Part shown: piece after piece, positions 1 through 8,336 of the stretch | How positions within the stretch are numbered: the stretch's first letter is position 1 | How the letters are laid out: each line of letters begins with the position of its first letter | NCBI GenBank assembly: GCA_030704615.1 | Contig: CM060733.1 | Coordinates: forward strand, 3,472,001 to 3,536,000 | Direction of reading: 5' to 3' | Length of the DNA: 64,000 bases | Source: Takakia lepidozioides | Taxonomy: Eukaryota > Streptophyta > Takakiopsida > Takakiales > Takakiaceae | The notes under the pieces: model-generated | What the model saw: only the letters and a program-made list of their open reading frames with translations | Database searches by the model: none | What the model was told of the DNA's origin: nothing | Translations under genes and position numbers: made by a program

Positions 1-24
1 AATGCCGACGAGCGAGAGCGGGCT

Positions 25-423
25 ATGGGTTTTTCCACTGGGACTACGGCGGTGCCTTCTCTTTCTGAGGCATCACGTTGTCAGGTGTTGGGGCAAGCAA
101 TGGATCTAAATTGCTTGACCTGGATTATCAGCTTGGCTATGGCTGAGCAACGTAAAGTGCGGAGTGCACTTCCCTTGACGGTCTCTCTGCCTACCGAGAC
201 GGTACAGGCAGTGAGTGGGGGCGAGCCAGTATGGACCACGGGGTATAGACATCCATGGCACACGTGGGAGGTGCTCGAGGTTCAGAGGGAGTTGGCAGCC
301 AAGGCGGCTGTGATGGATGAGGTTGGGGTTGAGGAGGTCCTCAAGGATGAGATGATGGGGCAGGATGAGGCTTTGTCATTGACTGAGCAAGCAGGGAGTA
401 CTGCTCAAGAGGTTGCAGCATAG
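25..423 (+). CDS. Retro-C pol segment upstream of integrase, unassigned
   Basis: A 132-residue open frame precedes the integrase ORF and ends 61 bases before it. It is rich in Glu, Val and Ala near the C terminus (EVGVEEVLKDEMMGQDEAL). In Ty3/gypsy polyproteins this position is the tether between RNase H and integrase, so it is most likely a spacer of the polyprotein. The stop at 421-423 separates it from the integrase, which suggests decay. I do not recognise a domain in it and cannot exclude that it is only an open frame. Confidence 0.35.
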   Translation: MGFSTGTTAVPSLSEASRCQVLGQAMDLNCLTWIISLAMAEQRKVRSALPLTVSLPTETVQAVSGGEPVWTTGYRHPWHTWEVLEVQRELAAKAAVMDEVGVEEVLKDEMMGQDEALSLTEQAGSTAQEVAA

Positions 424-483
424 CAACCACGGGACGCGTTCTCTACCTCTAAGTCTGCTGGACTTATACATGAGGATTCGGTT

Positions 484-1350
484 GTGTTGGACTACCTCCG
501 CACTGGAGACACGACAGCTAGTGTGACTGCAAGGGAGAGGGATCGGATCCTGCAACGAGCCAAGAGGTTCAAGTGGGAGGGGATACACCTACTTCGAGTG
601 TGGGAGGATGGTTTGGTGAGGATCGTGCCTCACCCAACACAGCATGCACGGTTAGTGCGGCATGCCCATGAGGAGTTGGGGCATTTTGGAGTGCGACGCA
701 CTCATAGTTTACTGCAGGGGCAATATTGGTGGCGTGGTATGCACACAAAGGTGCAACAGTTCGTGGCTAGGTGCATGGTGTGTGACAGGGTGCGTGCTTC
801 ATTCAACGCCCCTACACCACAGTTGCAACCATTACCCATCATGGGATTGGGCTACAGGTGGAGTCTTGACTTCGCAGGGCCGTTGCCACTGACGATGCGC
901 CACCACAAATATGTGTTGGTGATGGTGGAGCACTTCTCCAAGTGGATTGAGTTGGTTCCATTGCCTGACAAGGCTAGTGAGGGGGCTGCGTATGCATTCC
1001 TAGATCGTGTGCTCAGCCAATTTGGTGCTCCAGCTGAGGTACTCACAGACCAAGGGAGAGAGTTCTTGGGGGAGTTTGAGGCTTTGTGTGATAAAGCCTT
1101 GATAGACCACCGTACCACTTCTCGGGATCATCCTGAGGCCGATGGCTTGGCAGAGAGAGTGGTGCAGACAGTAAAGAGGGGTTTGCGCAAGTATGGCTTG
1201 CAAAAGGGACACCTAGGAGATTGGGATCTTCAGGTACCTTGGCTAGCCATGGGCTACAGGTTTAGCAAGCAAGCATCACTTGCCTCCTTCTCACCATATT
1301 TCCTTCTCTTTGGCCGAGAGCCAGATTTATTTGCCTGCGTCTATTCGTAG
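484..1350 (+). CDS. Retro-C integrase (HHCC + DDE core)
   Basis: The product would insert retrotransposon cDNA into the host genome. A zinc-binding HHCC domain is visible at about residues 55-105 (HAHEELGHFG for the His pair, CMVCDRV for the Cys pair). The DDE catalytic core follows: first Asp in WSLDFAGPL, second Asp in VLTDQGREF, and the Glu in HPEADGLAERV. The GPY-like region begins near SFSPYFLLFGREPD, where the frame breaks; coding continues in another frame from about 1280. The ATG is internal to a polyprotein, so the listed start is only the first Met of the open frame. Confidence 0.85.
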   Translation: MLDYLRTGDTTASVTARERDRILQRAKRFKWEGIHLLRVWEDGLVRIVPHPTQHARLVRHAHEELGHFGVRRTHSLLQGQYWWRGMHTKVQQFVARCMVCDRVRASFNAPTPQLQPLPIMGLGYRWSLDFAGPLPLTMRHHKYVLVMVEHFSKWIELVPLPDKASEGAAYAFLDRVLSQFGAPAEVLTDQGREFLGEFEALCDKALIDHRTTSRDHPEADGLAERVVQTVKRGLRKYGLQKGHLGDWDLQVPWLAMGYRFSKQASLASFSPYFLLFGREPDLFACVYS

Positions 1351-1891
1351 GGAGGCTGCAGTAGTCCTCAACCTTGATGATCCGGATGTGTGGACACAAG
1401 CATGTGCCCAGCAGGCAGAGTTGTTCAAGAGAGTCATGCCTATGGCTTTTGAGAATCTTGCTATTGCCCAACACCGAGACATATTGAGGTATGCCACTAT
1501 ACGTGGAGGGGGATATCGGCCAGGTGTGCATTTCCACCCTGGGGACTATGTGTATCTGCAGCAGACAGCGCCTACGACCTTGGATGTCACAGTAGGACGT
1601 GTGATTCTAAGGGTCAGGGAGGTATTGCCTTCAGGAGTGTTGATTCTGGAGAGTCGAGATGGCATGGTATGGAAGGACCATGTGCGTAATTGTGCGCCAT
1701 GTCACCTTCCACATATGGATGGGAGGATAGATCCCAACTTTGCAGTGGTACCTGCAGGGTTGCGTTGCATGCTATGTGGGCATGCTCGTGGTGCCGCCAC
1801 TATGCTGGTGTGTGATCGATGCTCAAGAGGTTGGCACATGGGATGCTTGACACCACCTCTTGAGAGGGTTCCTGATGGAGATTGGTTATGA
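1280..1891 (+). pseudogene. Retro-C integrase C-terminus with a truncated PHD finger
   Basis: This frame continues the integrase after the frame break near 1330. It gives a helical linker, a GDYVYL-type strand motif as in the SH3-like integrase C-terminal region, and then a PHD-type zinc finger at the extreme C terminus (CMLCGHARGA, LVCDRC, GWHMGCL, PDGDWL). PHD fingers bind histone H3 tails, and in chromatin-targeting retrotransposons such modules steer integration. The frame stops with TGA (1889-1891) exactly where the next PHD cysteine should be. The following codons still read Pro-His-Cys, so one base change appears to have destroyed the finger. Confidence 0.75.
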
Positions 1892-2173
1892 CCACACTGC
1901 TTGGGATAGTGGCAGTGGATATGACTAGTGGCAGTTCACAAGACATGAGAGGCCAAGCTCATAGGAGTCAATACCCAAGATCTCAGGCTCAAGTTCACAT
2001 GTTGCAAGATGGCGACTAACGATGGGGCAACTCTTGTACCCGGCCTCTTGATCTATTGAGTTTGAGTGTAGTAGGGATAGTGGTGGAGGACTTAGTGAGG
2101 CTATGGCCACTATCACATCTTGTGGCTACCTGGACTTAGAGGGACCTAAGCGCCAGCTAGGGGGGCGATCGTG
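1892..2173 (+). other. Retro-C 3' untranslated region and polypurine tract
   Basis: This stretch between the PHD-finger stop and the terminal repeat has no supported gene. It ends in a GGGGGGCGATCG purine-rich run at about 2160-2172, just before TGATAGACTAG. This fits a plus-strand primer site next to a 3' LTR. Confidence 0.45.
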
Positions 2174-2926
2174 ATAGACTAGTGGCAGCCTAGTGATGGA
2201 CTAGTGGCTGCACTAGTGGTGGCTAGTGGCAGCCTAGTGGTGGACTAGTGGCTGCACTAGTGGTGACTAGTGGTTGTCTAATGGCAGCCTAGTGGTGCAC
2301 TAGTGGTGCACTAGTGATAGACTAGTGTTTGGTGTGCACATATGTTGTGTGGTTTTGGACAGCGATGTAGTTGTGTAGCGATATGTATGCGCACGACAGC
2401 TGTCAAATTATTTTACCACTGGTGTGAAGTTAGCTAGGAAATAGCTAGCTTTTATATATTGACATTTGGGATTGACCTAGGTGTCAATCCAGGGGCCAAT
2501 ACATGTTTGGGCACCTGGCGTTGTTATCTTCACGTCAGATCGCGGTGGGCTCATCTTTCTCGAGTTGAGCCTCACCGCGTCTAGCTATGGCGCCGTAGTG
2601 TGGATTCCCCATGGCGTGGGGTGCACTTGGATCGACTTAATATATGAGTGATGTTTTCATGTGCAAGTGTGTGAGTTTGAGAGAGCTTATATGCTTGTAT
2701 TGTCCCTTTTCCTTATCATTGTGATGGACTAGTGGCTGCACTAGTGGTGGCTAGTGGCAGCCTGGTGGTGGACTAGTGGCTGCACTAGTGGTGACTAGTG
2801 GTTGTCTAGTGGCAGCCTAGTGGTGCATTAGTGGTGGACTAGTGATAGACTAGTGTTTGGTGTGCACATATGTTGTGTGGTTTTGGACAGCGATGTAGTG
2901 TAGCGATATGTATACGCACGACAGCC
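2174..2926 (+). repeat. Retro-C 3' LTR (putative) with CTAGTGG minisatellite
   Basis: Two near-identical blocks of about 150-200 bases (about 2174-2400 and 2725-2926) are built from a degenerate CTAGTGG(C/T)(A/T)G word. Both then run into the same unique tail (GTTTGGTGTGCACATATG, then GCGATATGTATGCGCACGAC). Between them lies about 330 bases of AT-richer sequence. The whole segment starts TG and ends CA, as an LTR would. The matching 5' LTR is outside the window, so the LTR call rests on position and the preceding purine tract. Confidence 0.45.
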
Positions 2927-4298
2927 AACAACGTTGGTAGGCACCCGGTCCGAATATGGATGTGGTTTGATTTTATTGCAAGCGTGTGAGCTGACGGGTA
3001 CGGCCCACGAGGTACAGCCGGGGAACCCCCCTCCGGCAGCCTCGTCGGCGAGCTGGACGCCCCATGTCAAATCATCCCCACCCAGCTCCGACCCCTTCGC
3101 CCGCCCGCCCGCCCGCCTTGCCTGGGACCCCTGGCCACGCGGCGCCCCACAACACCGCCCGATTTCCAGCCACGTGGCGGCCCCCCGCTGTGGATCCCCT
3201 CACTGGGTTGATCCCCCTTCCAGTGTCGGAGTGATCCCCCACCCCCATCTCCAGCCACGTGGCGCTCCCCCGAACCGTCGATCCCCTCCCCTCCATCCAA
3301 CCTCAATTAAATGGATGACGGCCGGATGAAGGCCCCATGACACGTCCATCGCCATGTGGCGCTCCCACCGCCGTCGATCCCCTCCTCCCATCCACGGCAC
3401 GCCCCCCCGAGACTTCGCCGCTCCCCTCGACGCGCCTTGATCCCCCTTCCGGACCGGGAGTGATCCCCCAACCCTAATCACCCGCCACGTGCGGCTCCCC
3501 GGACCGTCAACCCTGCGCATCCATCCAACCTCACAAACAATGGATGTTGTGTGTCATCCGCCCCTCATCCCCCCGCCATCCTCCCGCACAAGGGATGGAT
3601 GACGGCCGGATGAAGGGGCGATGACACTGACAGGCCACGTGCCGGTCCCCCGCCGTCGATCCCCTCTTCCCATCGACGGCCCGATCCCCCGACACGTCGC
3701 TGCCCTCCCCTCGGTTGATCCCCCGTCCAATGTGGTGACTGATCCCCCTCCACCCATCGGACGACATGTGGCGCTCCCCCCACCGCCGATCCCCTGGTCC
3801 CATCCACGGCGTGATCCAACGACACATTGCCGCTCCCCCCCCGACCTGGCTTGATCCCCACTCCGGACCGGGAGTGATCCCCCACCCTTAATCGCCCGCC
3901 ACGTGCTGCTCCCCTGAACCGTCGATCCCCTGCACATCCATCCAACCTCAAGACAATGGATGTTCTGGGTCATCCGCCCCTCATCCCCCGGCCATCCTCC
4001 CGCGCAGTGGATGGACGACGGCCGGATGAAGGCCCCAGGGCACGCCCACCGCCACGTGGCGCTCCCCCCGCCGTCGATCCCCTCATCCCATCGGAGCCAT
4101 TCCCCTGCAACTGGGTTGATCCCCCGTCCAGGGCGGGAGTGATCCCCCACTCCCAATCATGCGCCACGTGGTTCTCCTCGAACCGTTGATCCCCTGCGCA
4201 TCAATCTTACTTACAACCACTGCCGTTCACAGTGACACGCCGCCACGTCGCAATCCCCTCCGCCGTTGATCCCTCCAACGGTTAGAGGCCTGATCCAC
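2927..4298. repeat. Element 3 left part: CACGTGG-GCTCCCC / GATCCCC repeat field
   Basis: About ten degenerate units of roughly 90-130 bases each carry a CCACGTGG(C)GCTCCCC block followed by CCGTCGATCCCCT (for example near 3172, 3255, 3352, 3483, 3634, 3760, 3897, 4052 and 4161), with CATCCAACCTCA and GGATGACGGCCGGATGAAG between some. The long open frames on either strand here are artefacts of the GC-rich repeat and are not called. The same words recur at 27956-29150, and their complement GGGGATC at about 62.1-63.3 kb. This is why I treat these segments as one element split by later insertions. Confidence 0.6.
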
Positions 4299-4985
4299 AA
4301 TAGATGCGGGGGCTGAAGCACCCTTGAGTACCCAAGGCACTCAAGGAGGCGGAGGCACTCACTAGGTGGAGCCCTGCACACCGGGTTGCGGTGGGAGTGG
4401 TTCCACGAGGGGTGGTGGTAGCTTAGTGGGTCTTGGGGCGGAGACCTTGTGGTGGGAGTCGTGGGGAGTCTTGGGACTCATCACGGTCCAATGGGACTGT
4501 GGTGGGTGGGCCAAGACTCATCACGACTCATTACCGGGAGTCGAGGGTTTTCGTGGTGGTTCGCCATAAAAGGATGGTGTTGTTTGTGAAACCCATGCGG
4601 ATAGTCACAGAAGTATATATATAGGGAGTAGTAACCCCGAGAACGGTGCAAGCCCGTTGGTGACCAAAAACTAGTGAGTAAGCGTGCGAGCCGGAAAGCG
4701 ACCAAGGTGTGGGGAGCTGTTCCGGACTGCCAACAACCAAAGGGAATTTCCACTAGGCTCAAATTGGGAGAGGGTCTTGTGGAGGAGCAAAGGGGGACTG
4801 TTATGCCCCGGTGAGCAGCCAAAGCTCCGAGTTGGCCCGGCGAGTCGTTTTTCAAATGGCGTATTGTGATTGATTTTGTCGCTCACGTCTTTCGACTAAC
4901 CTTCCTCACCCCAAGCGTTAGGCGCGCGCATCAAAGCGAGTAACTATGACTTGAAGGGGAGCTTACCGAAATGAGGTGCGCAACA
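4299..4985 (+). repeat. Retro-A1 5' LTR, truncated at its 5' end
   Basis: Homology to the complete Retro-A2 LTR (737 bases) begins at AATAGATGCGGGGGCTGAAG, so about 75 terminal bases are missing. It ends GAGGTGCGCAACA immediately before the primer binding site. It holds a plausible promoter region with TATATATAG near 4615, which is also kept in the other Retro-A LTRs. Confidence 0.8.
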
Positions 4986-4987
4986 TT

Positions 4988-4999
4988 TGGTATCAGAGC
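4988..4999 (+). promoter_or_regulatory. Primer binding site, tRNA-iMet
   Basis: TGGTATCAGAGC, the standard complement of plant initiator tRNA-Met 3' ends, lies two bases after the 5' LTR. This fixes the orientation and the LTR end of Retro-A1. Confidence 0.9.
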
Positions 5000-5040
5000 T
5001 TAGAGTTCAGTACGCGATCGTCCTTGAGATCGGCCTCATC

Positions 5041-5925
5041 ATGGGGTCGGGCAAGCCAAAGCGAAAGCGGAAAAGCCCGAAAGATGATGATCCTGGTGAG
5101 CCCGATGGGGGCGACGTGTCACCGAAGCGGCAATTTGAGGAGATGATTCATGCTTTTGAAAGCGAGGCCGCTCAAGAACGGGAGGAATTTGGGGAGTCGG
5201 AGCCCGAGGACTCCCTGGAGGCTCCGGCAGACCAACATATGTCTCCCATGCCAACAGCCTTTTGGGAAGGGTTATTGGCGCAGTTTGGCGGGACGTTGAA
5301 AGACGTGTTGAAGGCGGCTAATGCCACTTCCACTAAGGCAAAGTTTAAGATGAAGCCTAAGAAACCCGACACCTTCGAGGGCATCCAAAATCGGAAGGCA
5401 CTCAACACCTGGCTCTTGGAGCTAGAGCAGTACTTCCGGGCGGCCAAGTTGAGTGACGAGGATCGGGTGGAAGTGGCTCCCACCTATTTGAGGGGCTATG
5501 CTCAACAATGGTGGCAGAAACGCCTTCACGACCAAGGTCCAAACCCGGACACCTTGAACTGGAGTGGGTTCAAGGAACTTATGAAGAGACAGTTTGTGCC
5601 CCTCAACGCGTCCTGGCTCGCCCGGGACAAGATGAGGAATTTGAAGCAAACGGATGACATTCGGGGATATGTTCAGGCTTTCAATGTGTCATTGCTCGAA
5701 GTCGTGGACATGGCAGAACTAGAAATGGTCTTCAACTTTGTGGCGGGACTAGCCCCGTGGGCCAGGCGGAAGTTGGAGGAGAAGCCACCTAAGATTTTGA
5801 ACGAGGCAATTGAGAGGGCTGAATGTTTCTCGGATGTCCCTAGGGGCGAAAGACAAGGCCGTACGGAGCTGAACCACAAGAAGACCCGACGAGAGGGTGA
5901 CTCCTTCCAACCGAAAAAGAAGTAG
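5041..5925 (+). CDS. Retro-A1 Gag (retrotransposon capsid)
   Basis: A basic Lys/Arg-rich N terminus ([14 protein letters not shown]) leads to an acidic linker and then a typical plant Ty3/gypsy capsid domain: [32 protein letters not shown], then [12 protein letters not shown] and the [15 protein letters not shown] helix. I chose the Met at 5041 because it matches the start of the Retro-A2 copy. The frame ends at TAG 5923-5925, where A2 continues into a CCHC zinc knuckle. The next frame is already reverse transcriptase, so a deletion has removed the nucleic-acid-binding finger and protease. Confidence 0.85.
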   Translation: MGSGKPKRKRKSPKDDDPGEPDGGDVSPKRQFEEMIHAFESEAAQEREEFGESEPEDSLEAPADQHMSPMPTAFWEGLLAQFGGTLKDVLKAANATSTKAKFKMKPKKPDTFEGIQNRKALNTWLLELEQYFRAAKLSDEDRVEVAPTYLRGYAQQWWQKRLHDQGPNPDTLNWSGFKELMKRQFVPLNASWLARDKMRNLKQTDDIRGYVQAFNVSLLEVVDMAELEMVFNFVAGLAPWARRKLEEKPPKILNEAIERAECFSDVPRGERQGRTELNHKKTRREGDSFQPKKK

Positions 5926-5926
5926 G

Positions 5927-6622
5927 ATAGGCCACGCAGCGACAATGGCACGTGGAAATCGAAGCGATAGGGAACTGAGCCCAGATTGGATCAAGGGGAT
6001 TTTGGAGAAATACCAAGATGTGATGCCAGAGGATTTTCCAAGCGGCTTGCCACCGCGAAGAGGAGTTGACCACAAGATTGAGGTGATACCGGGATCGGAA
6101 CCGCCTGCCAAGGCGCCCCACCGGTTGAGCCACAGAGAGTTGGTCGAGCTGAAGGCTCAGCTCAAGGATCTAATGTCAAAGGGGTACATCCGGTCGAGTA
6201 AGTCACCTTACGGAGCCCCGGTGCTATTCGCAGACAAGAAGGATGGGACGCTGCGGATGTGTGTCGATTATAGGGCTCTGAATAAGGTGACTATAAAAAA
6301 CCGGTACCCTTTGCCAAGGATCAATGACCTCTTCGATCGATTGGCAGGAGCGAAGTATTTCAGCCGAATCGATTTGCGCTCTGACTACCATCAAATTCGA
6401 GTGGTGGAATGAGATGAGGAGAAGACCGCGTGCAGGACAAGATATGGTTCGTATGAGTTCTTGGTGATGCCTTTTGGGCTCACCAACGCACCCGCGACCT
6501 TTAACACTCTAATGAACAGCCTTTTCCAGGAGTGGTTGGATGACTTTGTGATCGTGTACATTGACGACATCTTGGTGTACTCGAAAACAAAGGAAGAGCA
6601 CCTGGAGCACCTCAAAAGGGTG
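5927..6622 (+). pseudogene. Retro-A1 reverse transcriptase, N-terminal half
   Basis: The RT lead-in ([38 protein letters not shown]), fingers and palm motifs ([49 protein letters not shown]) and the catalytic YIDD box at about 6560 are all present. A TGA at about 6410 interrupts the run just before [12 protein letters not shown]. In A2 the equivalent is a Gly/Asp codon, so this is a nonsense change. Coding stops abruptly at LEHLKRV (6622), where Element 1 begins. The partner half resumes at 24597. Confidence 0.9.
6614..6622. repeat. Element 1 target-site duplication, left copy (AAAAGGGTG)
   Basis: The nine bases AAAAGGGTG are repeated exactly at 24588-24596 on the other side of Element 1. 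Removing one copy plus the element joins the Leu-Lys-Arg-Val end of the left RT half to the Phe-Gln-Thr-Leu start of the right half in frame. The intact Retro-A2 copy has the same join. Confidence 0.95.
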
Positions 6623-6675
6623 GGGGGTTGTTTTTTCATGAGCGATGAGCAGATGAGCCATGAGCCATGAGCAAA
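6623..6675 (+). repeat. Element 1 left terminal inverted repeat with ATGAGC cluster
   Basis: The tip GGGGGTTGTTTTTTCATGAG is followed by several ATGAGC hexamers, GATGAGCAGATGAGCC and then CATGAGCCATGAGC. The Element 2 right tip (complement) matches the first 21 bases at 18 positions. ATGAGC clusters recur at all four ends of the two elements and are likely transposase contact sites (inference). Confidence 0.8.
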
Positions 6676-7255
6676 GTTGTCGAACCTCTTCCATAGCAAA
6701 ATCCGAAGGGACGTTGCAAGCTTGGATCCGGTTTGGGAAGTGTGCGAAGCTGATATGGGCACATACTTAATGTCTAGGATGTATAAATGCACGGTATTAG
6801 AAGGTGTACCACCTAATTCCGCGCGTCACATACATTACCAGAGTTAACCGAGGGCGGAGGAAAACGAGAAGTCGGCAGCAACTTCTGGTGCATGGTGATC
6901 AGGAAAGTCTGTGCCGATTTCTGGAACAGAAGGTGATATGGGGAAATATAACTTAAAAAGGGCTGGTGGAAGTCTGTGCCGATTTCTCCCAAAAACAGAT
7001 CGTGTGCTTCAGTAAATAGGAAAATACAAGTAAGGACCGGGAAGTCTGTGCCGACTTCTGGTCCGCAATGAAATGACATTAATTCGGAAAAAGGCAGGGA
7101 CTGTGAATACTGCTTAGAATGCAAATGTACTCCAACATATTCCATGCTTCAAGACAATCAGTGATACTGTTTTTTTGTTCCATCCGTTGCATGGAGCTGC
7201 ACAGAAAATAAACACGAAACAAATTTTTTTACATAAACGTTTAAGGGTAACAAGG
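6676..7255. repeat. Element 1 left noncoding region with dispersed dyads
   Basis: No gene is supported here. At least four relaxed copies of the element word occur (GAGAAGTCGGCAGCAACTTC near 6870, GGAAGTCTGTGCCGATTTC near 6907 and 6968, GGGAAGTCTGTGCCGACTTC near 7039). These match the array at 8.3-10.5 kb with a CCG rather than CAG right arm. They lie downstream of the methyltransferase-like gene. Confidence 0.6.
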
Positions 7256-8336
7256 TTAAGGAGTGCCATCACTGGTAGCGTCCCCATATTCCATCTCCAT
7301 ATCGTCCACTACTTTCCCGATGATTTCATTGACATCATCATCGTCCTCTTTTTCTGTCGATGGATCAGAGCTCTCACTACCTAGCACAACCAGATGTTGA
7401 ACCTTCCTAAACCTTTTAACCGCTCGTGCCTCACCTGGCCACATTGGCCTCTTCGATAATTTGGGGGATTCCTGCTGAGCTAGCCTTTCTGCCATCTTTG
7501 CTGCATAGTCAGGAAGACACAGAGGTTTGGGTGGGGTGAAGAGAACAACAGCTGCTTTTCGATGAAGCTCTGCCCTCTTCTCGGCAATCTGTGCCTTCCT
7601 ATTTTCCCTCTCCTGACATGCAGCCATTAAGGAGGCTGCACGGTGATGAGCTGGCGTTGTTGGAGCTGGTCTCATTGTGCAAATTGAGGGAACATCACTG
7701 CAATAGGAAAAAAACCATGGTCAGCCTTGCAAAGGGAACGTGTTGGCCGAGCCATGGCAAACAAGACATCACAACAAAATTGATAAATCTGCGCCGACTA
7801 TCTTGTTTTGAAGAAAGAAAACGAGAGGAACAGCAAACTTACTCACTCCAGTACATGGAGATGCACAGGTTGGTCACCAGAATCCCGGAACCACTCATCG
7901 GGCGTCAAGTCCATTGCGGCCACGGGGTCAGAGGTAGCAAGCATCTCACATTGCAGGCCCTGCAGTTTCTCTCTTACAAGCTCTCCATCACCTTCCAAGG
8001 CCAGCAAGTGGCGACCACAAACCTGTGCAGCCACCATCGATGCGCCACAGTTTGTAGTGAGGTCAACAATCTTGCCCCCAATGTCAGTCAACATCTCCAT
8101 AAAAGTCTGTAGGAACATTGGGCTTTTTTCTCTGGCACCTCTCAACTAGGTCCCATCAGCTCTTGTGTACAGCCAGTCTTTGGTGACACAATTGCGCACA
8201 ATGTGGTGTCAACCGGATTGAAGTCGGAATCCAGTTTCTTGGCATCCCGGCCAAGATCGCAAGCGTATGTCGGGCTCTTCAACAGCAAGAGGCGCTTCTC
8301 ACTATGTAGACCCCAACGGGTGCCTACGCGACACAT
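7256..8336 (-). pseudogene. Element 1 methyltransferase-like protein, C-terminal half
   Basis: Reading leftward, exon-like blocks give LDSDFNPVDTTLCAIVSP (about 8200), then SPMFLQTFMEMLTDIGGKIV with a degenerate SAM-site strand (VDLTTNCGAS) and GRHLLALEGDGELVREKLQG (about 8145-7940). A basic then acidic tail follows, including LCLPDYAAKMAERLA and a Glu/Asp run (7675-7256). The same blocks occur in the same order in the Element 2 gene (SPAFIQTIMETCTDVEGTVL, DLICGTGAS, LPSYAAKLA), so the two genes are homologous. Everything upstream (ParB-like domain, catalytic DxPx motif) is missing and the tandem array begins there. The glycine-rich loop reads NCGAS rather than CGTG, so SAM binding is doubtful. 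Confidence 0.7.

Larger units (their letters stand above)
1..2926 (+). mobile_element. Retro-C: 3' part of a Ty3/gypsy retrotransposon with a PHD finger
   Basis: The window opens inside this element: a spacer ORF, an integrase, an integrase C-terminal region ending in a PHD-type zinc finger, then a putative polypurine tract (GGGGGGCGATCG, near 2162) and a CTAGTGG-rich terminal repeat. Gag, protease, reverse transcriptase and the 5' LTR lie off the left edge. The 3' boundary near 2926 is inferred from the end of a duplicated terminal segment and a change of base composition, where Element 3 repeats begin. No target-site duplication can be tested because the left end is missing. Confidence 0.7.

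Noticed and set aside
3067-4167. Long frames (up to 200 residues) on both strands of the GATCCCC field
   Set aside because: GC-rich repeat with few stops; several frames are open on both strands at once and encode only repeat-derived Gly/Arg/Pro words.
4481-4855. Minus-strand ORFs in the Retro-A LTRs (also at 11328-11606 and 27514-27771)
   Set aside because: They recur only because the LTR recurs and run antisense to its promoter region. No domain and no supporting signal were seen.
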